DNA from: Prostheceraeus crozeri
Taxonomy: Eukaryota; Platyhelminthes; Polycladida; Euryleptidae
Direction of reading: 5' to 3'
DNA length: 64,000 nt
NCBI GenBank assembly: GCA_907163375.1
Contig: CAJQUW010003423.1
Span: forward strand, 91,220 to 155,219
Each line of letters opens with the position of its first letter. Position 1 is the first letter of the stretch. Positions 44,962 to 57,302 of the stretch are shown here, piece by piece. The notes beneath the pieces were generated by a model, which was given only the letters and a program-made list of their open reading frames with translations, had not been told where the DNA came from and did no database searches. Position numbers and translations under genes: made by a program.

Positions 44962-46830
44962 CCCATTTAGCGCCAGTGTAACGTTTTCGTTACAGCACTT
45001 TTCGGAATCTGCTGTCTTCTCCAGCTTGCGACATATGATACAATATTTTGATTACCATACATTACTTATCACATATTTTCAGGTAAACAATCGCCAATTC
45101 AAAATTTATCACTTTTTAGTGCTTATATTTTATCACGAAATTAGACAAAAAATGGGCTTAAAATCTGCTAATATACTGAAAGGCTCAGTGTATGAACGTC
45201 CACGTGTAATTTACTGTCAATGTCATTTGCGTGATCTCATTATCCATCAAAAACCGAAAATAGCGATCAATGCTTGCTCAGATATTCATTCATGACATGG
45301 CACGTAATTTTTTTGAACCGTAACGTTTTAGTTACACTGGCGTAATATGATATACAAATGTTAAATACAGTAACAATATAAATGAAGTAAACGGTGGTGA
45401 ATACTATCAATTTTCTTTAAAACTAATGTTTGTTGAATACTGAAAACGAACAATTTCATTGGAATATTGCATTCTTTGTGTATTCTATGAGTCTTGTTGC
45501 TATTTATAGTCTATGGCTTTCCCGTCACAAAACCAACCGAAGTCAATTGCCGTAGTAATTTCCTCAACATTAGACTTGTTAGCTCATGTACAGAAGCAAC
45601 TCAAAGAGAGATCAAATCTCAAGCATTTCCTCTTATAGCTTAATCATAAACATTGCAGGGTGCCAGTTCGCCTGGGCATAGAATACAAAGATGTCCTCCG
45701 ACTCGAGCAATTTCAATCCAAAACTTCTTTGGCTGTAGACGATGCGTCTCTCCCTACAAGGGCACGCTAGAGGCTCGAGATGGCCCAAACTGGTTTAAAA
45801 TATCTATAAAGGCTTAGCATGATTATATCAACCTATGTAGCTATCTGAAGACAATACCCAAGCTGTTGCTAACTATGGATAAAGAAGTTACTGAAATATG
45901 CAATAGGCCTAATGCCGACGATCACGGTATATGAATGTTGCCACAAAACCTCCATAAGTAAATGCTTCATCAGAGTTTTGAGACGATGATGAGTTTATGT
46001 GTCTCAGAGGTAAGTCTCTCAAACGATATCTTGGAGGATAGTGACATCGTAGGGCAGTGTGAGATTGCAACGAAAGATGATTTGAATGATCATTTCAGCA
46101 AACAGAAAAAGCAGTCAACATATTGGCAAATATTGGTAATTTCCATCTTCGCAAATAGAACAAACATTCTCTGGATGCATTTCAAGGCAAGAATCTGTAT
46201 GAGATGCTTGATACGCATGCTGATGGTCTTATCGACCTCAGTGGCAGAAACCAGTGACTACCCGGGACAAAAAAATTGTTTAGGCCTACATAACACTAAA
46301 CAATCTCAAATGCGTTTATTTCTTGATGTTCTTTATTTATGTGGACATTGCGAATGACCGAGGCGTCTCCAACTCTACCATGAATTTGGAGTCGATGCAG
46401 AAAGGGAATCAATTTCTCGACATGAATTTCGAAATATAAAAACTTGTTCTCATTTCAGCGATAACGACTTCACAGCAAACAGCAACCATAAGTAGCATAA
46501 AGCAGGCCTTTGATTAAATTTGCTAATTCACAGTTTCGACAAATGCCTCTGAAATATGATGGAGAGCTTTCATGCTGAAGCTATGACTCATTACTTCGGC
46601 AGGAATTGCTTGGAGCAATTCATAAGCTGCCTTTGAAAAAAACATGCTTTTGTATATTTTGACATCATATGACGCCATCGTAACGAAATCGATACGGCTT
46701 TAATTTCTAAGATAGGGTTATTGTAATGAACTGGTCATCATATATTATTCTTAATTACAACATTCTGAAATACTTACCACCGTTTTTATAGAAAATTTGC
46801 CGATATTTATATAGGCGGCCTTAAATGGGT
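44962..46830. mobile_element. Possible piggyBac-like element (weak)
   Basis: TTAA at 44958-44961 is followed by CCCATTTAGCGCCAGTG. At the other side GGCGGCCTTAAATGGG runs into TTAA at about 46831-46834. The matching CCCATTTA termini next to TTAA are the signature of piggyBac-type insertion, but only about eight bases match exactly. Inside, CGCCAGTGTAAC recurs inverted near 45331-45342, with the local palindrome GTAACGTTTTCGTTAC at the left. A 131-residue frame at 45962-46357 shows no transposase motif I recognise. Confidence 0.35.
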
Positions 46831-47094
46831 TAAGTTTAGATTATTGTCCATTTCTATACATATAAAAAGAATTCTGTGGTTATGTTCATCAAAATACATG
46901 TATATTGTTTCAACTAATTTTTTGCTAATTTAATACATTGGCATGATGGTCTACATCATTTCATCGTGGTTTCAAATTTCAACTAAAATGAAATGATGAA
47001 TTACCCTTTCACGCCTAAAAGGTGTTTATTTAATTTAAGGCATGGAATTAGCTCTGAGCAATTCTAAAAAAGTTCGTAGAATTTTAGGAGGGAA

Positions 47095-47270
47095 TCATCG
47101 AAAAATGAGCGAGCGAGTGGCATTTTTCGTTGATTTCGAGCGGTGAGCGAGCGAAAGGATGATTTTGAGGGAATGAGCGGTGAGCGAGCGTAAAGTCGAT
47201 TATGAGCAAATGAGCGATGAGCGAGCGAAAGCGGAATTTCGATCCGCTCAAAAACACAGCTCCTGACCAT
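47095..47270 (+). mobile_element. GAGCGAGCGA-rich small element, copy 2
   Basis: It aligns with 39965-40030 (GAGCGAGCGAG, GCATTTTTCG, GAGCGGTGAGCGAGCGAAA), continues with two further GAGCGAGCG blocks, and ends in GATCCGCTCAAAAACACAGC, the reverse complement of the copy-1 left terminus. So this copy preserves the right end and copy 1 the left. Confidence 0.55.
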
Positions 47271-50200
47271 AGCCACAGGTAGTGGTTGAAAGGCATTGTA
47301 TGCAAAGAAATATTTTGACTTCGAACGAGACTGTCAACAACATGAAATCATGGCTAGCCCTCTCTTCAATGAAAAAAGGAAGACTCTCATCCAATACAGA
47401 TTGTCTTGAATAATGAACTGGTTATATGACGGCCAATGGCACATTTCTTAAGCTTACATTTTATAATTTTTGTTTCTTTTGGTTACACATTCAGGGTACT
47501 TTGCACTGTCGAATCATTTCTGTCATTCATTGTTAACTGGACATAAAAGCTATGAAATATTTCTATTGTGGTATCATGTTGGTTAAGGCTCCCACACATG
47601 CTGTAATAAGGACATCATTTTCTTAATATCAACTCATTTCAGATTCGTGCTGCCGTTAGGATTTTTATATAAAATGCAATTTATATTTTGCGGTCTTGAA
47701 AGTTTGGGAGTTTTGAGATTCCTTTTGCGCAGAGACCATGAGTGATAGTTGATAGAATGGAAGTATGACATGCGTTTGGCAAAGGCTTGTATGCAATTCA
47801 TTGTTCACCTTTAATTTTTGCTGATTCATTTTAATTTGTCATTTAGACATGACATGCCTATCGAATTTTCCTCATGAGTTCATCTCATGCAGAACTCAGT
47901 TTCCTCGGTTGAGTCACACGCTAAGGCATATAAAGGCATCCTACGCGGCGATATCAAGCACTAGTCATTCGAACAGCGCAAATATTATACATAACAAAAG
48001 AGTTAGCGCTGATTTACAAAATAGTGTGTGCTGCTCTCATACGTAGAATTAATTCTAATAACGCGGTAATTTCCTAAGTTTGTTTAAAACGTATGTGGAC
48101 ATGGTTGACTAATTGTCAATTTCAAATTTAAAGCTTGAATTACTTTCGAAGGATTTTTCATATTAATTTCTCGTAGGGATGACTAACTTTGACCTGGAAT
48201 CAGCGCAATGAACGCAGTCAGGACATCAGCAGTTCTTAAACTTTCTTAGCTGCGACGTTATAAGTCTAGCAATTACTTCTCTCATATATTCTGAAAATTC
48301 ACTTGATGCTTTATCTACGTCCGCATGAAACACACACGAATTATCATTTAATTAGTCAAATAACGTGTGTGCGTATTTTTTAGTATTTCATTTCCCGTTC
48401 CAGCTTAAGGAACTAATATGAATTCTTTCTCACACTTGGTATATTTCAGATGGCGCAAGCTCGTTGTGTTAGCTAGATCTGATCTTATGATTGGAAGCGG
48501 ACCAGTCTTCTTATTATTTGAATGGTAAAATCGAATATTTTCAATAAAAGACTTTAATCACATTTATGACAGAACGACTTACTCGCAAGCATTCTGATTT
48601 CTGAAGCTTTATAGGACATTTCTCCTTAAATAATTTTCGCACTTCCTAAAAATGAACTAGTTGCTCGTTGGTTTGTTTTTACCTCCTTTGACGCACTTGG
48701 TTATGTTGAAACACACAACAAGCAGCTGATTGCATGCAACAATTGTCGGCAGCATTGTTTATTTAGATTAATCGTAAATCTTTGAATTCCTGTTATATTG
48801 CATACAGGCCACTAGGACTAGGTCAAAACGGAAAGTGGCGACAGTAAAATGACACGTGTAAACGCACTCAATAGCGCCCGCGGGTGACATTTGTCACCAT
48901 AAGAGTAGTTTTCGATGGCACGATTTTGATTAATGTTAGGGACTTCATTCTGCTTATATTTATGCACAATAATCGAAAATGCACTAAAACCTAAATACAG
49001 TGAAAGAATTAGGGTATATATTAGAGCAGCTGGGCCCGCATAGATGTAAGTGAAAGCTCCTCACTTGTCAGAACACAACATGTTTCAGCATTACAATGCC
49101 ATCCTCAGGTGTACACAAGTAAAATTTGACAATACTTTTATATGTGAAATCAAACAACAAGGAAGATGAACACATGTCAACAGTCAGAAGTCACAGAATG
49201 AAGTCGCAAGGTTAGCACGTGAAAGATAATAGATAGCTATTTACAATAAAACACGAAGAATAAAATACGTGGAAGGCTATTTACACAAATCTATCTATAG
49301 ATTTAGGTACAAAAACGTGGAGCTTCCTCGTTCATTCATCAAAGTTTCATTGTTCGACTTTATTATTATGACAACGATTCAACAATTTTCCAAAGATTTT
49401 TCTGTCTGCACTACATTGTCATAACCGTGATTTTCATTTAAAGCAGTATAAACACTGTTTTATTCTATTCTACTAATTGTATCAGTTTCTCATGGAAATA
49501 TTGCCAAATACATTCTTACGTAGGTATCTAGTGAATAAATTTGAAATTTCTTTATACTACATGTCACCAAACTAAAAGCTTGCTAACAGCTTCCTTCCAT
49601 ATAATAGTATCTCTTCCTTATGAAAGTTGAGTATCTGTTTAACATTAAAATTGATTTCCGTACACAAAGCACCTTACAGTTTTGCAGCCAATGGTTCCAA
49701 CTATTGACTATCGTGTGATATCTCGTGACACAAGAGATCACAGATCGGCATGTACACATGCAATATGTGACGCTTGTAGGTATGTGACGTCAACCTTTAT
49801 CATTGATATTTTAAAAAAGCATTCGTGGGACTTACGTTTACGATTTACAGCCATCTATCTGAAAGTTCTGGCCACATCTTCGATGAATTTCTCAAGGTCA
49901 AATTCTGCATGAGATTCCCAAATTTCCGCTAGAGCAAGATCATTTAATGCCCATAGTACGACGAGCGTGGCATATAAAGGAAGATGTTGAAGCGAAATAA
50001 AGAAAAAAACTGCATTCTCATTTGCTTCCGGTGCAGCATCCATTCATAACATGAAATTGCGTCAACGTTGGAATTTGGATTTTTGAACCGCTTTGATTGA
50101 AACAAATGATTTATGGAGGTCTACTAGAGAGAGAGACGGTGAAGATTGATGTGACATTGTTTTGTATGACCGCTGAGAGGTGGTAGTAATAATAGTGACA

Positions 50201-51173
50201 TTGAAAATATCGATAAGGATGAGCAGAATGCAAGCAGAATTTTATCAGTGCTGGACTTTGGTCGGCTCTTAGACTGAAGTGAATAACAAGTAATCTTGAA
50301 GTAGATTTAAGTAAAAATATTAAATAAAATACCATTGCCATTATCACCATTGACCAAGCCGAAGGCGAAACGCTCGTGAAATTATTTTATGTTTCATTTA
50401 CTTCAAGACAGTTTTGGTAGAGGAATTTTTGCATTCTTTCTAATTTTTCCCAAGGGTGGCAATAATTATACTGTCTTAGTGGGATATTATGCCGGCATGT
50501 TCAATAGTGGTCCATCTACGAGAGATTGGTCGAGGTCAGATAAAATGAAGGTGGATGGCCCAATACCCCTTGCGCATTACCGATCCAACCGGATTGTGAT
50601 GAGTGGTTTTGCTAGATCTCGTCATTTCAACCCAGCCAAGTTTCCACAGTGAAAGGAAGTTATTTTTTTCTGCTGGCACACAGAGAGAGAGAGGCGGTGG
50701 GTGATCTCAAACCAAATCCTCAACTACTTTGCTCAAACGGTAGACACTGCATTTCTTCGTCGATAGGCAGTCTGCAAAGCGCCGGCTTGAAAGCACATCA
50801 ATTCTTTTGACAGTTTTAATCCCGTATATTATCGAAGTCCAATTAATGAATTTTATCTAGAAATCGAAAGAACTAAAATAATTTCCATGACTCGAATAAC
50901 GTGATAGTACTTTTGCTGTAATGTATCTGTACTTAATGTATAAATCTGTAGTTATCTCTAATGTATCTTTTGTACTATATCTGTAATTGTAAGATATCCT
51001 ACCCCTCTATAAAGCACTTACAAAGCAGAAAATGATATTTATGAAATAGGATAAAAGTATGTATTCATAGGAATTTTCAACACCTCATTTACCGGCCCGT
51101 TATAAAAATATCAAACAGAAAGTTCATCAAATTGCGTTATTCGAATGTTATCTCCACAATATTTGTATTGGCG
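47271..51173. other. Long stretch without recognised genes
   Basis: No supported exon or gene. At 48840-48885 ACACGTGTAAACGCAC resembles a Harbinger-like terminus as at 31033, without a partner. At 49065-49110 CACAACATGTTTCAGCATTA, then CAATGCCATCCTCAGG, resembles a low-complexity tail seen beside some retroelements. Microsatellite-like GAGAGAGA tracts occur near 50128 and 50683, and TGTATCT repeats at 50920-50990. Confidence 0.4.
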
Positions 51174-52141
51174 TCAGCCACGATCTTCATCACCTTTCTT
51201 TGAGGAGCAGTAAGGGTGAGTCTCTTCTCTCTCGGTCGAAATATTTAAGTTAAACGAAGTTGTAGGCTCATTGTCGTAGGTTGTGCTATCATCCATTTCT
51301 CGCAATGCAGACTTCAAAGAGCTTGAAATCTGCTGCTTCTGGGAGAATGGCTTTCGCTTTAGGTATCTCTCGACCGACTCGTTTCGTTTCTGGCCGGTTA
51401 CTAATTGACAGTCTCCAACTGTGTGATTTTTCTCTTGCAGACATCTTGCGACTGTTGATCGACTAGAATCGTTAATATAGATTTGAGACAAATTTGCCCT
51501 TTTGGAAATGTCTTTCATCATACTCATCAGCGTATTTTTTCCAATAACCTGTTTTTCTGAATAATAATTATCAATTTTTCTTGGTTTAGGCCATAGGCAT
51601 TGACTTGGAAGTTTTCGTAAGTACATTTTTATTGTTTCTACCGGACTAGTTCTCAAGTTTTCGGGAGTTCCGGTCATAATTGCTTGTTTCACTGAATGCT
51701 CTTTTCCAGTTCTCACATTCTTTTCGGCAGTTCCTTTCACCAGGTCAATATATTCTGTGCCATCAGATGTTCCACGTAACACAATACTGTCTTTAGTAAG
51801 ATTTTAAGCCATTCGCGCCCTCTAAATCCAAAAAAATAACGCATTGAAAGGAACATTTCATCCTGAAGTCTGACAGGATCGGATCTGTTGAAGTATTCAT
51901 TCAATTTCCTCATATCTGCTTGCTCAATCTCTAGATAACCGGAGCCACCTTCAGAAATAAATTTCTTGTTTTTCTTCAGCGATGTTTGTAACACTGCTTT
52001 GTATGTTTCATGAAAAGCAAGAAAATCACTGTTGTCAATCAGACTCAATTGTCTTATTTCGCAATGGTGATGAATCGCAGCTCTCATGCAACAGTATGTT
52101 GATGTAGAAAGCAAATTACATCTTCTTTTTTGAGATTTCAC
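51174..52141 (-). pseudogene. Crypton tyrosine recombinase, one frameshift
   Basis: From 52141 down: NSDFLAFHETYKAVLQTSLK, YLEIEQADMRKLNEYFN, then the catalytic-domain entry MRYFFGFRGREWLKI (first active-site Arg in FRGRE). The frame slips near 51805 (one extra base in a CTTACTAAAG context) and resumes TKDSIVLRGTSDGTEYI. Later come NYYSEKQVIGKNTLMSMMKD, SQIYINDSSRSTVARCLQEK and ESVERYLKRK, the last holding the nucleophilic Tyr. Active enzymes carry His-x-x-Arg; here IND-SSR has Asp in place of the His, so activity is doubtful. Related to the DUF3504 domain of QRICH1/ZMYM proteins. The family integrates by site-specific recombination. The N-terminal part upstream of 52141 is eroded. Confidence 0.82.
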
Positions 52142-53387
52142 AAATTACAGACGCAGATGATTTTGCAAATATCGGACTGGCATGGTAGAAATGTCATCAG
52201 GTAAATTTGAATTCATCAGAGAAGTCTTGAAGTCTTATTGCTGTAGTATGCAGCTGTAGTATGTCTCAATCTCCAGCTCCTGTTCAGCAGTAATATTTGG
52301 CTGCTCACTTTCAGAATTCAAATCCCTATCTTAAGTGGTTGGCAAACCAGAAAATTGATTCTTTAAAGTACTATCATCTTCATACATGTCGTTTAAAACT
52401 TCTTCGCGTAATTTTACATTTGTAATGTACAGGGCATTTGAACGAACGATTGACCGGTATTTTTTCATTTTTTGATGACCGAATTATCGAACGGTACTTC
52501 TGAGAAGCCGACGAACATTGATCGGAACGAACGGCTTTTTTTGCTTGATTGAACGGCAATTTAATATGTAAAATTGTACATGTACATGTACTTATCGAAT
52601 GAATTTGACACCCCAAATCACGTGAAATACCATGTGATTAGTATTCAGAATACACGAGAATAAGAGACGATGCCAGGAATAAATCACTTTTCTATTTTGT
52701 AATAAATAACTAGAAAATCTGTCGTTATTTTCGAAATGGCAGTCAAGTGACAAAAGCGTATTGTGCAAGACTTGGAAATTTCACCGCTCGTTTTGATAGA
52801 CAGTTTCTTCATTCAACGCCCAGATTTATCAGGTATATAATTAGAAATAACTAGTGAAGAAGAAACCAGTAGTCGCTCATCGTTTTTATATCATACAATA
52901 CCAGGTAAATAGGCCTACTTTACAGTCAAGTTCAAATAAACATGACTATAACTATGAAGGTCTAGAGGACTTAAAGGTTATGAAATTCATATGTACATTG
53001 CCTAGATTTAGCTACAAGATTATAAGTAGAAATTAACTTAGTAAGATTTCATCAGATTTAAAACTGATGATGATATTATATAGACTGTACAACATTCCAG
53101 ATAGTAGCTTAATTTTATGAAAATTCGTCATCTACACTGCAGATTCAAGATCGCCGATATGCCTTCATAATAAATGAATGTACGCATAAATATAAATATA
53201 TGAATATGCATAAAAATATGAATAATACATGCATGTACATGCATAACATGTATTATCGATTTAAAGCGTTTTTTCGAAAAGATCGAGAAAATTAGGAAGT
53301 TTACCGAGATTCGTATCTTTAATGTTAATGTTTTAACCTTCAAGAAGTGATTTTGAGTTCTACTATCGCACGAGTCATAACATAGCC
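52142..53387. other. No gene recognised
   Basis: Decayed sequence upstream of the Crypton gene, then AT-rich DNA. GAACGAACG and TGATCGGAACGAACGGC strings at 52440-52550 may be a small repeat. A TACATGTACATGTAC tract is near 52575. Confidence 0.4.
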
Positions 53388-54060
53388 AGTGTTGCCAGAC
53401 CTGCGCAATTTTGCGCAGCTGCGTACTTTTCACGGTGCCTGCGCAATTGCGAAATAAAAGTGATTTCGTCCCCCTTCCTACTCAATTTTTTCACCCCTCT
53501 CTGCGCAATAAACTTACTGAATTAGGTGTCCATTCAATCACTTGCTCGTGTAAAAAAAACCGGAATAGATTGTCCAATTCATCCCTGTACAAATTCCTTT
53601 TCGCGAAAGACCATCTATTGTCAAAGGATATAAAGTAAATATCAAATTTCTGTCTCTCCATAATTGATTTCCCTGTTGAAAGGAGCTCATGCAATGTGTG
53701 AAGCTAAATATAAGGAAAATATGCAATGGAAGAAATTATAAAAGAGACTAAAGCCGAAGAAAGATTGCGAGCTGAAATCACGTTGGAGGAAAAGACTAGT
53801 CGTGATCTTTAGAAGCTTTTCTCAAAGGAAGAGGAGATTCTTATCGAGAAAAATGCCCTGGATGCAAGAAGACTGCGAGCTGAAGAACGCATGAAACAAC
53901 TTGAGACATTCTATCGGAATCTTCCCCGGTAATGTGTTCGGTAGATGCGGAACTTGACAAAGTTCGCGGACAAAAAGAAAAAAAGACCAAGAATCGTGGA
54001 CAATGTGGTGAAGCGAACACTAAGTGCAAACATTGAAGTTATTCAGATGTGAATTATATC
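53388..54060 (+). pseudogene. Unrecognised coiled-coil fragment beside a hAT-like end
   Basis: CCAGTGTTGCCAGACCTGCG at 53388-53407, followed by nested TGCGCAATTTTGCGCAGCTG palindromes, resembles a hAT-type terminus. Downstream, 53727-54050 encodes charged, helix-prone stretches (KAEERLRAEITLEEKTSRDL, then EEEILIEKNALDARRLRAEE) broken by stops. I do not recognise the family. The charged tail is reminiscent of the one after the hAT-like remnant at 20.6 kb, so a transposase C-terminus is possible. Confidence 0.3.
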
Positions 54061-54810
54061 TTAGTTTAAAGTGTAATCAATGACATAAAGTGGGAAAAAT
54101 TTGTAAGATGCCATTTGTACTGACTGAGTCAATGTGACAGTCAGCTGACGTCAAATCAAGATAAGATATTTTTAATCAAATCAAATGTTTTGAACATTTT
54201 GTTGTTTGTCATGATTTATCCCTACGCTATCCGGTTTAGACAGCGGAATGATTTTGATGAATTTCTTCATCTATGATTACTTCACAGCTGGTTACAACGT
54301 CAGCTGAGATGAAATATTCAATTTAATTACCGGCTACTTTCAGAACACCAATAGAAATATATCGGTGTGTTTCAGCATGGGTGCCTACAGTTGTTTTTGG
54401 TAATTGTGTATGATGATACTGATACCTTACCTTTCCGACCGCAATTTGTCCGACGAGGATTCTAGTACAAGTCAGCTAGAAAGATAGGCAAGTGCTGCTG
54501 TTCAACAGTAACAAACTTTTTTTTCCGATGATCGATTGTGAGCAACTTTATAATATTTGCCTGGTAAAATCGATTGAATTAAAACATCTTGTGTAACAGA
54601 GGCACTGCTGTGAAAAGACTATTTGCTTAGCTTACTAGCTAACTTGTGTCGAAGCTCGAACCGAAGTTGCACGAGCCGTAGTCGTGAAGAAAGGGAGTTG
54701 ACGTCAGTAGTGATCCCCTGACAAAATCAAGGCCAAAATGTGCAACGATGAGAAGGAACCTTCCTCTGGAAGGAAGGAAGGAAGGAGGAACTCTCCTGTG
54801 AGGCAGGGGT

Positions 54811-55640
54811 AGGAATCTCTGAAAAACGACTGAGTTAGAAAAAGGTGGGTTTTGGACCTTTTGGGATGAGAAAGGCCGTATCTCAGCATGAAGGAGAGCT
54901 CGGATGGACAAACGGAGAGCAGATTCGGATTCTACGTGCAATTCTGTATCGGTATGGTGATTTCCAGCTCAATCGGAGAGAAAAAGTTCTGACCCCCCCC
55001 CTCTGGACGAGACTTCCAACTTTGGTTCTAGAGATGGTGGAAAGTCGTGTGATAGCGCGTTTGAAAGCTAAGAGTGAGAAAAATGCAGTGGAAAGCATCA
55101 TATGTCCACGTTTTCCTGAGTTTAGAGTGAAAAATGGATTGAAAATGGCAGGAATCTCTGAAAAACGACAGAGTTAGAAAAAGGTGGGTTTTGGGATGAG
55201 AAAGGCCTTATTTCGGGCAGAAGGAGGGCTCGGATGGACAAACGGAGAGCAGATTCGGATTCCACGTGCAATTCTGCATCGGTATGGTGATTTCCAGCTC
55301 AATCGGAGAGAAAAAGTTCTGACCCCCCCTCATGACGAGACTTCCAACTTTGGTTCTAGAGATGGTAGAAAGTCGTGTGATAGCGCGTTTGAAAGCTAAG
55401 AGTGAGAAAAATGCAGTGGAAAGCATCATATGTCCACGTTTCCCTGGGTTCTCTACGTTCTCTACGTTCGTTCGTTGAGGTGTGAGAGTGACTTAAAGAT
55501 TTTTGACCATCACCGAAAAAACGACAAGATTTAGAATTGCTCTAGCGTAGAGTTAGAAAATGGCTCTAGCGGGTGAACGAAGCCTCGGATTGGAAAACTG
55601 AGACCAGATTTGGAATCAGCGTGACATTTTACACCTGAAT
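54811..55640 (+). repeat. Tandem repeat, period 340 bp, 2 close copies plus a diverged third
   Basis: Copy 1 begins GGAATCTCTGAAAAACGACT at 54811, and copy 2 begins identically at 55151 and runs to about 55443. They share long near-identical blocks (GGATGGACAAACGGAGAGCA, TTTCCAGCTCAATCGGAGAG, GTGTGATAGCGCGTTTGAAA). A weaker third copy (55514-55640) has GAAAAAACGACAAGA, GAGTTAGAAAA and GGATTGGAAAACTGAGA-like strings. Open frames inside are by-products. The array lies at the left margin of the virus-like element and may be part of its terminal region. Confidence 0.75.
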
Positions 55641-55839
55641 AGATTGGTTTTGAGGGTTGTGGGAGTGACATAAATGCGCAAACATATACATCTTCGATAG
55701 CAAACAATCTCTTCTCATGAAAATACGAGAAAAACGTTCGACATTGGACAGTGTTTCATTCTAAAGGACTGCAAAATCTTGTTAGAACTGTGTCATTCAT
55801 GCTTTGTCTCCGAAGTGATAGGAAGAAAAATGACATGCA

Positions 55840-56250
55840 GTGGAGTTTACGAATGAATTTTGTTCGCTGCGTTTTCATCAACAAAGTCTTCGTGGTTTGA
55901 TTAGGGACTACATCATCTCATTTCATCATGAAAAGGCAGACTTAGAATTTGCTATCGCCAAAGGTTACTTCGTTTTCCAACAGCTCATGGACAGTTTGAT
56001 GAATAAAGATGTGAAAGGACGATTAGTTGCAGATTGAATTTGAGAAAGTGACTGATGAACATGCAGGTGAGCGTGTAGTGTTTCATTTTGCATCCTATTC
56101 TGCAGAGACGATACATGATCCCAAAGATTTCTATCAGCGACACATGGCGAAAATTGCATCTCGACTAGATTCATTTCATGAGCATGGATCCAACTTGCTC
56201 TTATGTCGCATGAAACACATTGATATTCAACTCAATGTGCTAAACTAGAT
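55840..56250 (+). pseudogene. Fossil part: unknown, possibly N-terminal replication gene piece
   Basis: Coding-like sequence with FHHEKADLEFAIAKGYFVFQ, then ERVVFHFASYSAETIHDPKD and HMAKIASRLDSFHEHGSNLL. The 'I..R...F...GS......' pattern resembles segments found upstream of polymerases in Polinton-type elements, but I cannot identify it firmly. Plus strand, just right of the 340-bp repeats. Confidence 0.35.
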
Positions 56251-56344
56251 TTCACTACAAGATTTGGGAAAAGCATTCATGAGTCAGTCGTCCGCGTGCC
56301 TCCTTTTCCCTGCCGCAACGAAGTCAGGGGAAAAACGGAGGTCT

Positions 56345-56420
56345 CTGATTGGCTCTCATAGTGTCAAATGTGGATTCGCAGGAGATTATAAAAGCAGACG
56401 TCTCCCCATTTTCTCTTCAT
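56345..56420 (+). promoter_or_regulatory. Candidate core promoter (CCAAT and TATA boxes)
   Basis: GATTGGCT (an inverted CCAAT box) at about 56347-56354 is followed by TATAAAAG at 56387-56394, about 33 bases further on. The order and spacing fit a Pol II promoter driving the rightward genes from about 56420. Belongs to the virus-like element. Inferred from motif spacing only. Confidence 0.45.
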
Positions 56421-56742
56421 TTCATTCTCTTGACTTGGAAAGCGTGTGTGACTTGCTCAAGCCATTCTCCCCTCTCAACTTTGTCTGATCAATCCTGTTT
56501 GCAAATTTACAAGTGAGTGTCATGACTGTGTGGCCTAAACCTGAGGCGCAGGAGAGTGTGTGGCCGATGATTGTACAAGCCTATTTGTTGAACCATCGCC
56601 ACCGCCGCCTCCACCACCTAGACGCTTTACCTTTCAGTCCTTTAAGGAATTGTAACTTAATTCGGGTCCTAAGCCCAAGACATTTAATTTACTGGACGAT
56701 GACGAAGACTTAGACTTTGATGATGAGCTTTAAATCAAGTGA

Positions 56743-57246
56743 ATGCCCCAAAAGGTCCTCTTAAGGGCCACCTCATATGTCACTGCTAAGCTAACGATTT
56801 TCTTTTCTCTGATGATCATGAATGTACTTAGTGGTATTCTTTCGTTACAGACTGCCATGGCCATGAATCCTACTCCTACTGCTGCATCACTGAATCCTCA
56901 ACATCTCGAGCTGTGGAATCCGAAAATTGAAAAGGTAATTCACAGCTATCCTACCTACAAACAACAAGTGCGCTACAACGGTGTTCGACTCTATCTTCAA
57001 ACGCCGGCGGTATATTTACCAAAAGTGGATACGCAAGTAAATCGTTGCGGTCAAAACCTGAGTATACCTATTGATAATTGGTTGCGTCAGCAGATTGACA
57101 TTTTAGAAGACGTTGTGAGGCAAAAGGCTCTTATTCCCACTGAACTATTACAGTTGTGGCCAGAAAAGAAAACTTCTTATTATAAACCCTTGTATCGCGG
57201 CACTATATTTTACAAAGCAAGTATTGTAAAGTCACTTCAGGAGTGA
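56743..57246 (+). CDS. Fossil part: unrecognised protein
   Basis: An open frame of 167 residues. The likely core begins at the internal AMNPTPTAASLNPQHLELWN and includes YNGVRLYLQTPAVYLPKVDT, NLSIPIDNWLRQQIDILEDV and KKTSYYKPLYRGTIFYKASI. Composition is that of a real globular protein. I do not recognise a family, catalytic motif or membrane segment in the core. The N-terminal 40 residues before it look hydrophobic and may be untranslated or spliced, as a TTCGTTACAG acceptor-like string lies just before the core. Confidence 0.5.
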   Translation: MPQKVLLRATSYVTAKLTIFFSLMIMNVLSGILSLQTAMAMNPTPTAASLNPQHLELWNPKIEKVIHSYPTYKQQVRYNGVRLYLQTPAVYLPKVDTQVNRCGQNLSIPIDNWLRQQIDILEDVVRQKALIPTELLQLWPEKKTSYYKPLYRGTIFYKASIVKSLQE

Positions 57247-57302
57247 CAGTTGAACAGTCAGTTGAAACAGAATTGTCATCTCTAGGTGCAAGAGTAGTAT
57301 AG

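Noticed and set aside
45962-46357. piggyBac transposase
   Set aside because: The 131-residue frame lacks the catalytic Asp motifs and any recognisable piggyBac block.
48450-48530. Possible next WDR62/MAPKBP1 exon after TATATTTCAG
   Set aside because: The acceptor looks good, but all frames hit stops quickly and none resembles the expected WD repeat.
49682-49912. Possible exon after TTTTGCAG
   Set aside because: The translation has no similarity to the host protein, and the required phase gives a stop within a few codons.
54845-55399. Two related 70-110 residue frames in the 340-bp repeats
   Set aside because: They are the same frame in two tandem copies. The repeat explains them, and the third copy does not keep the frame.
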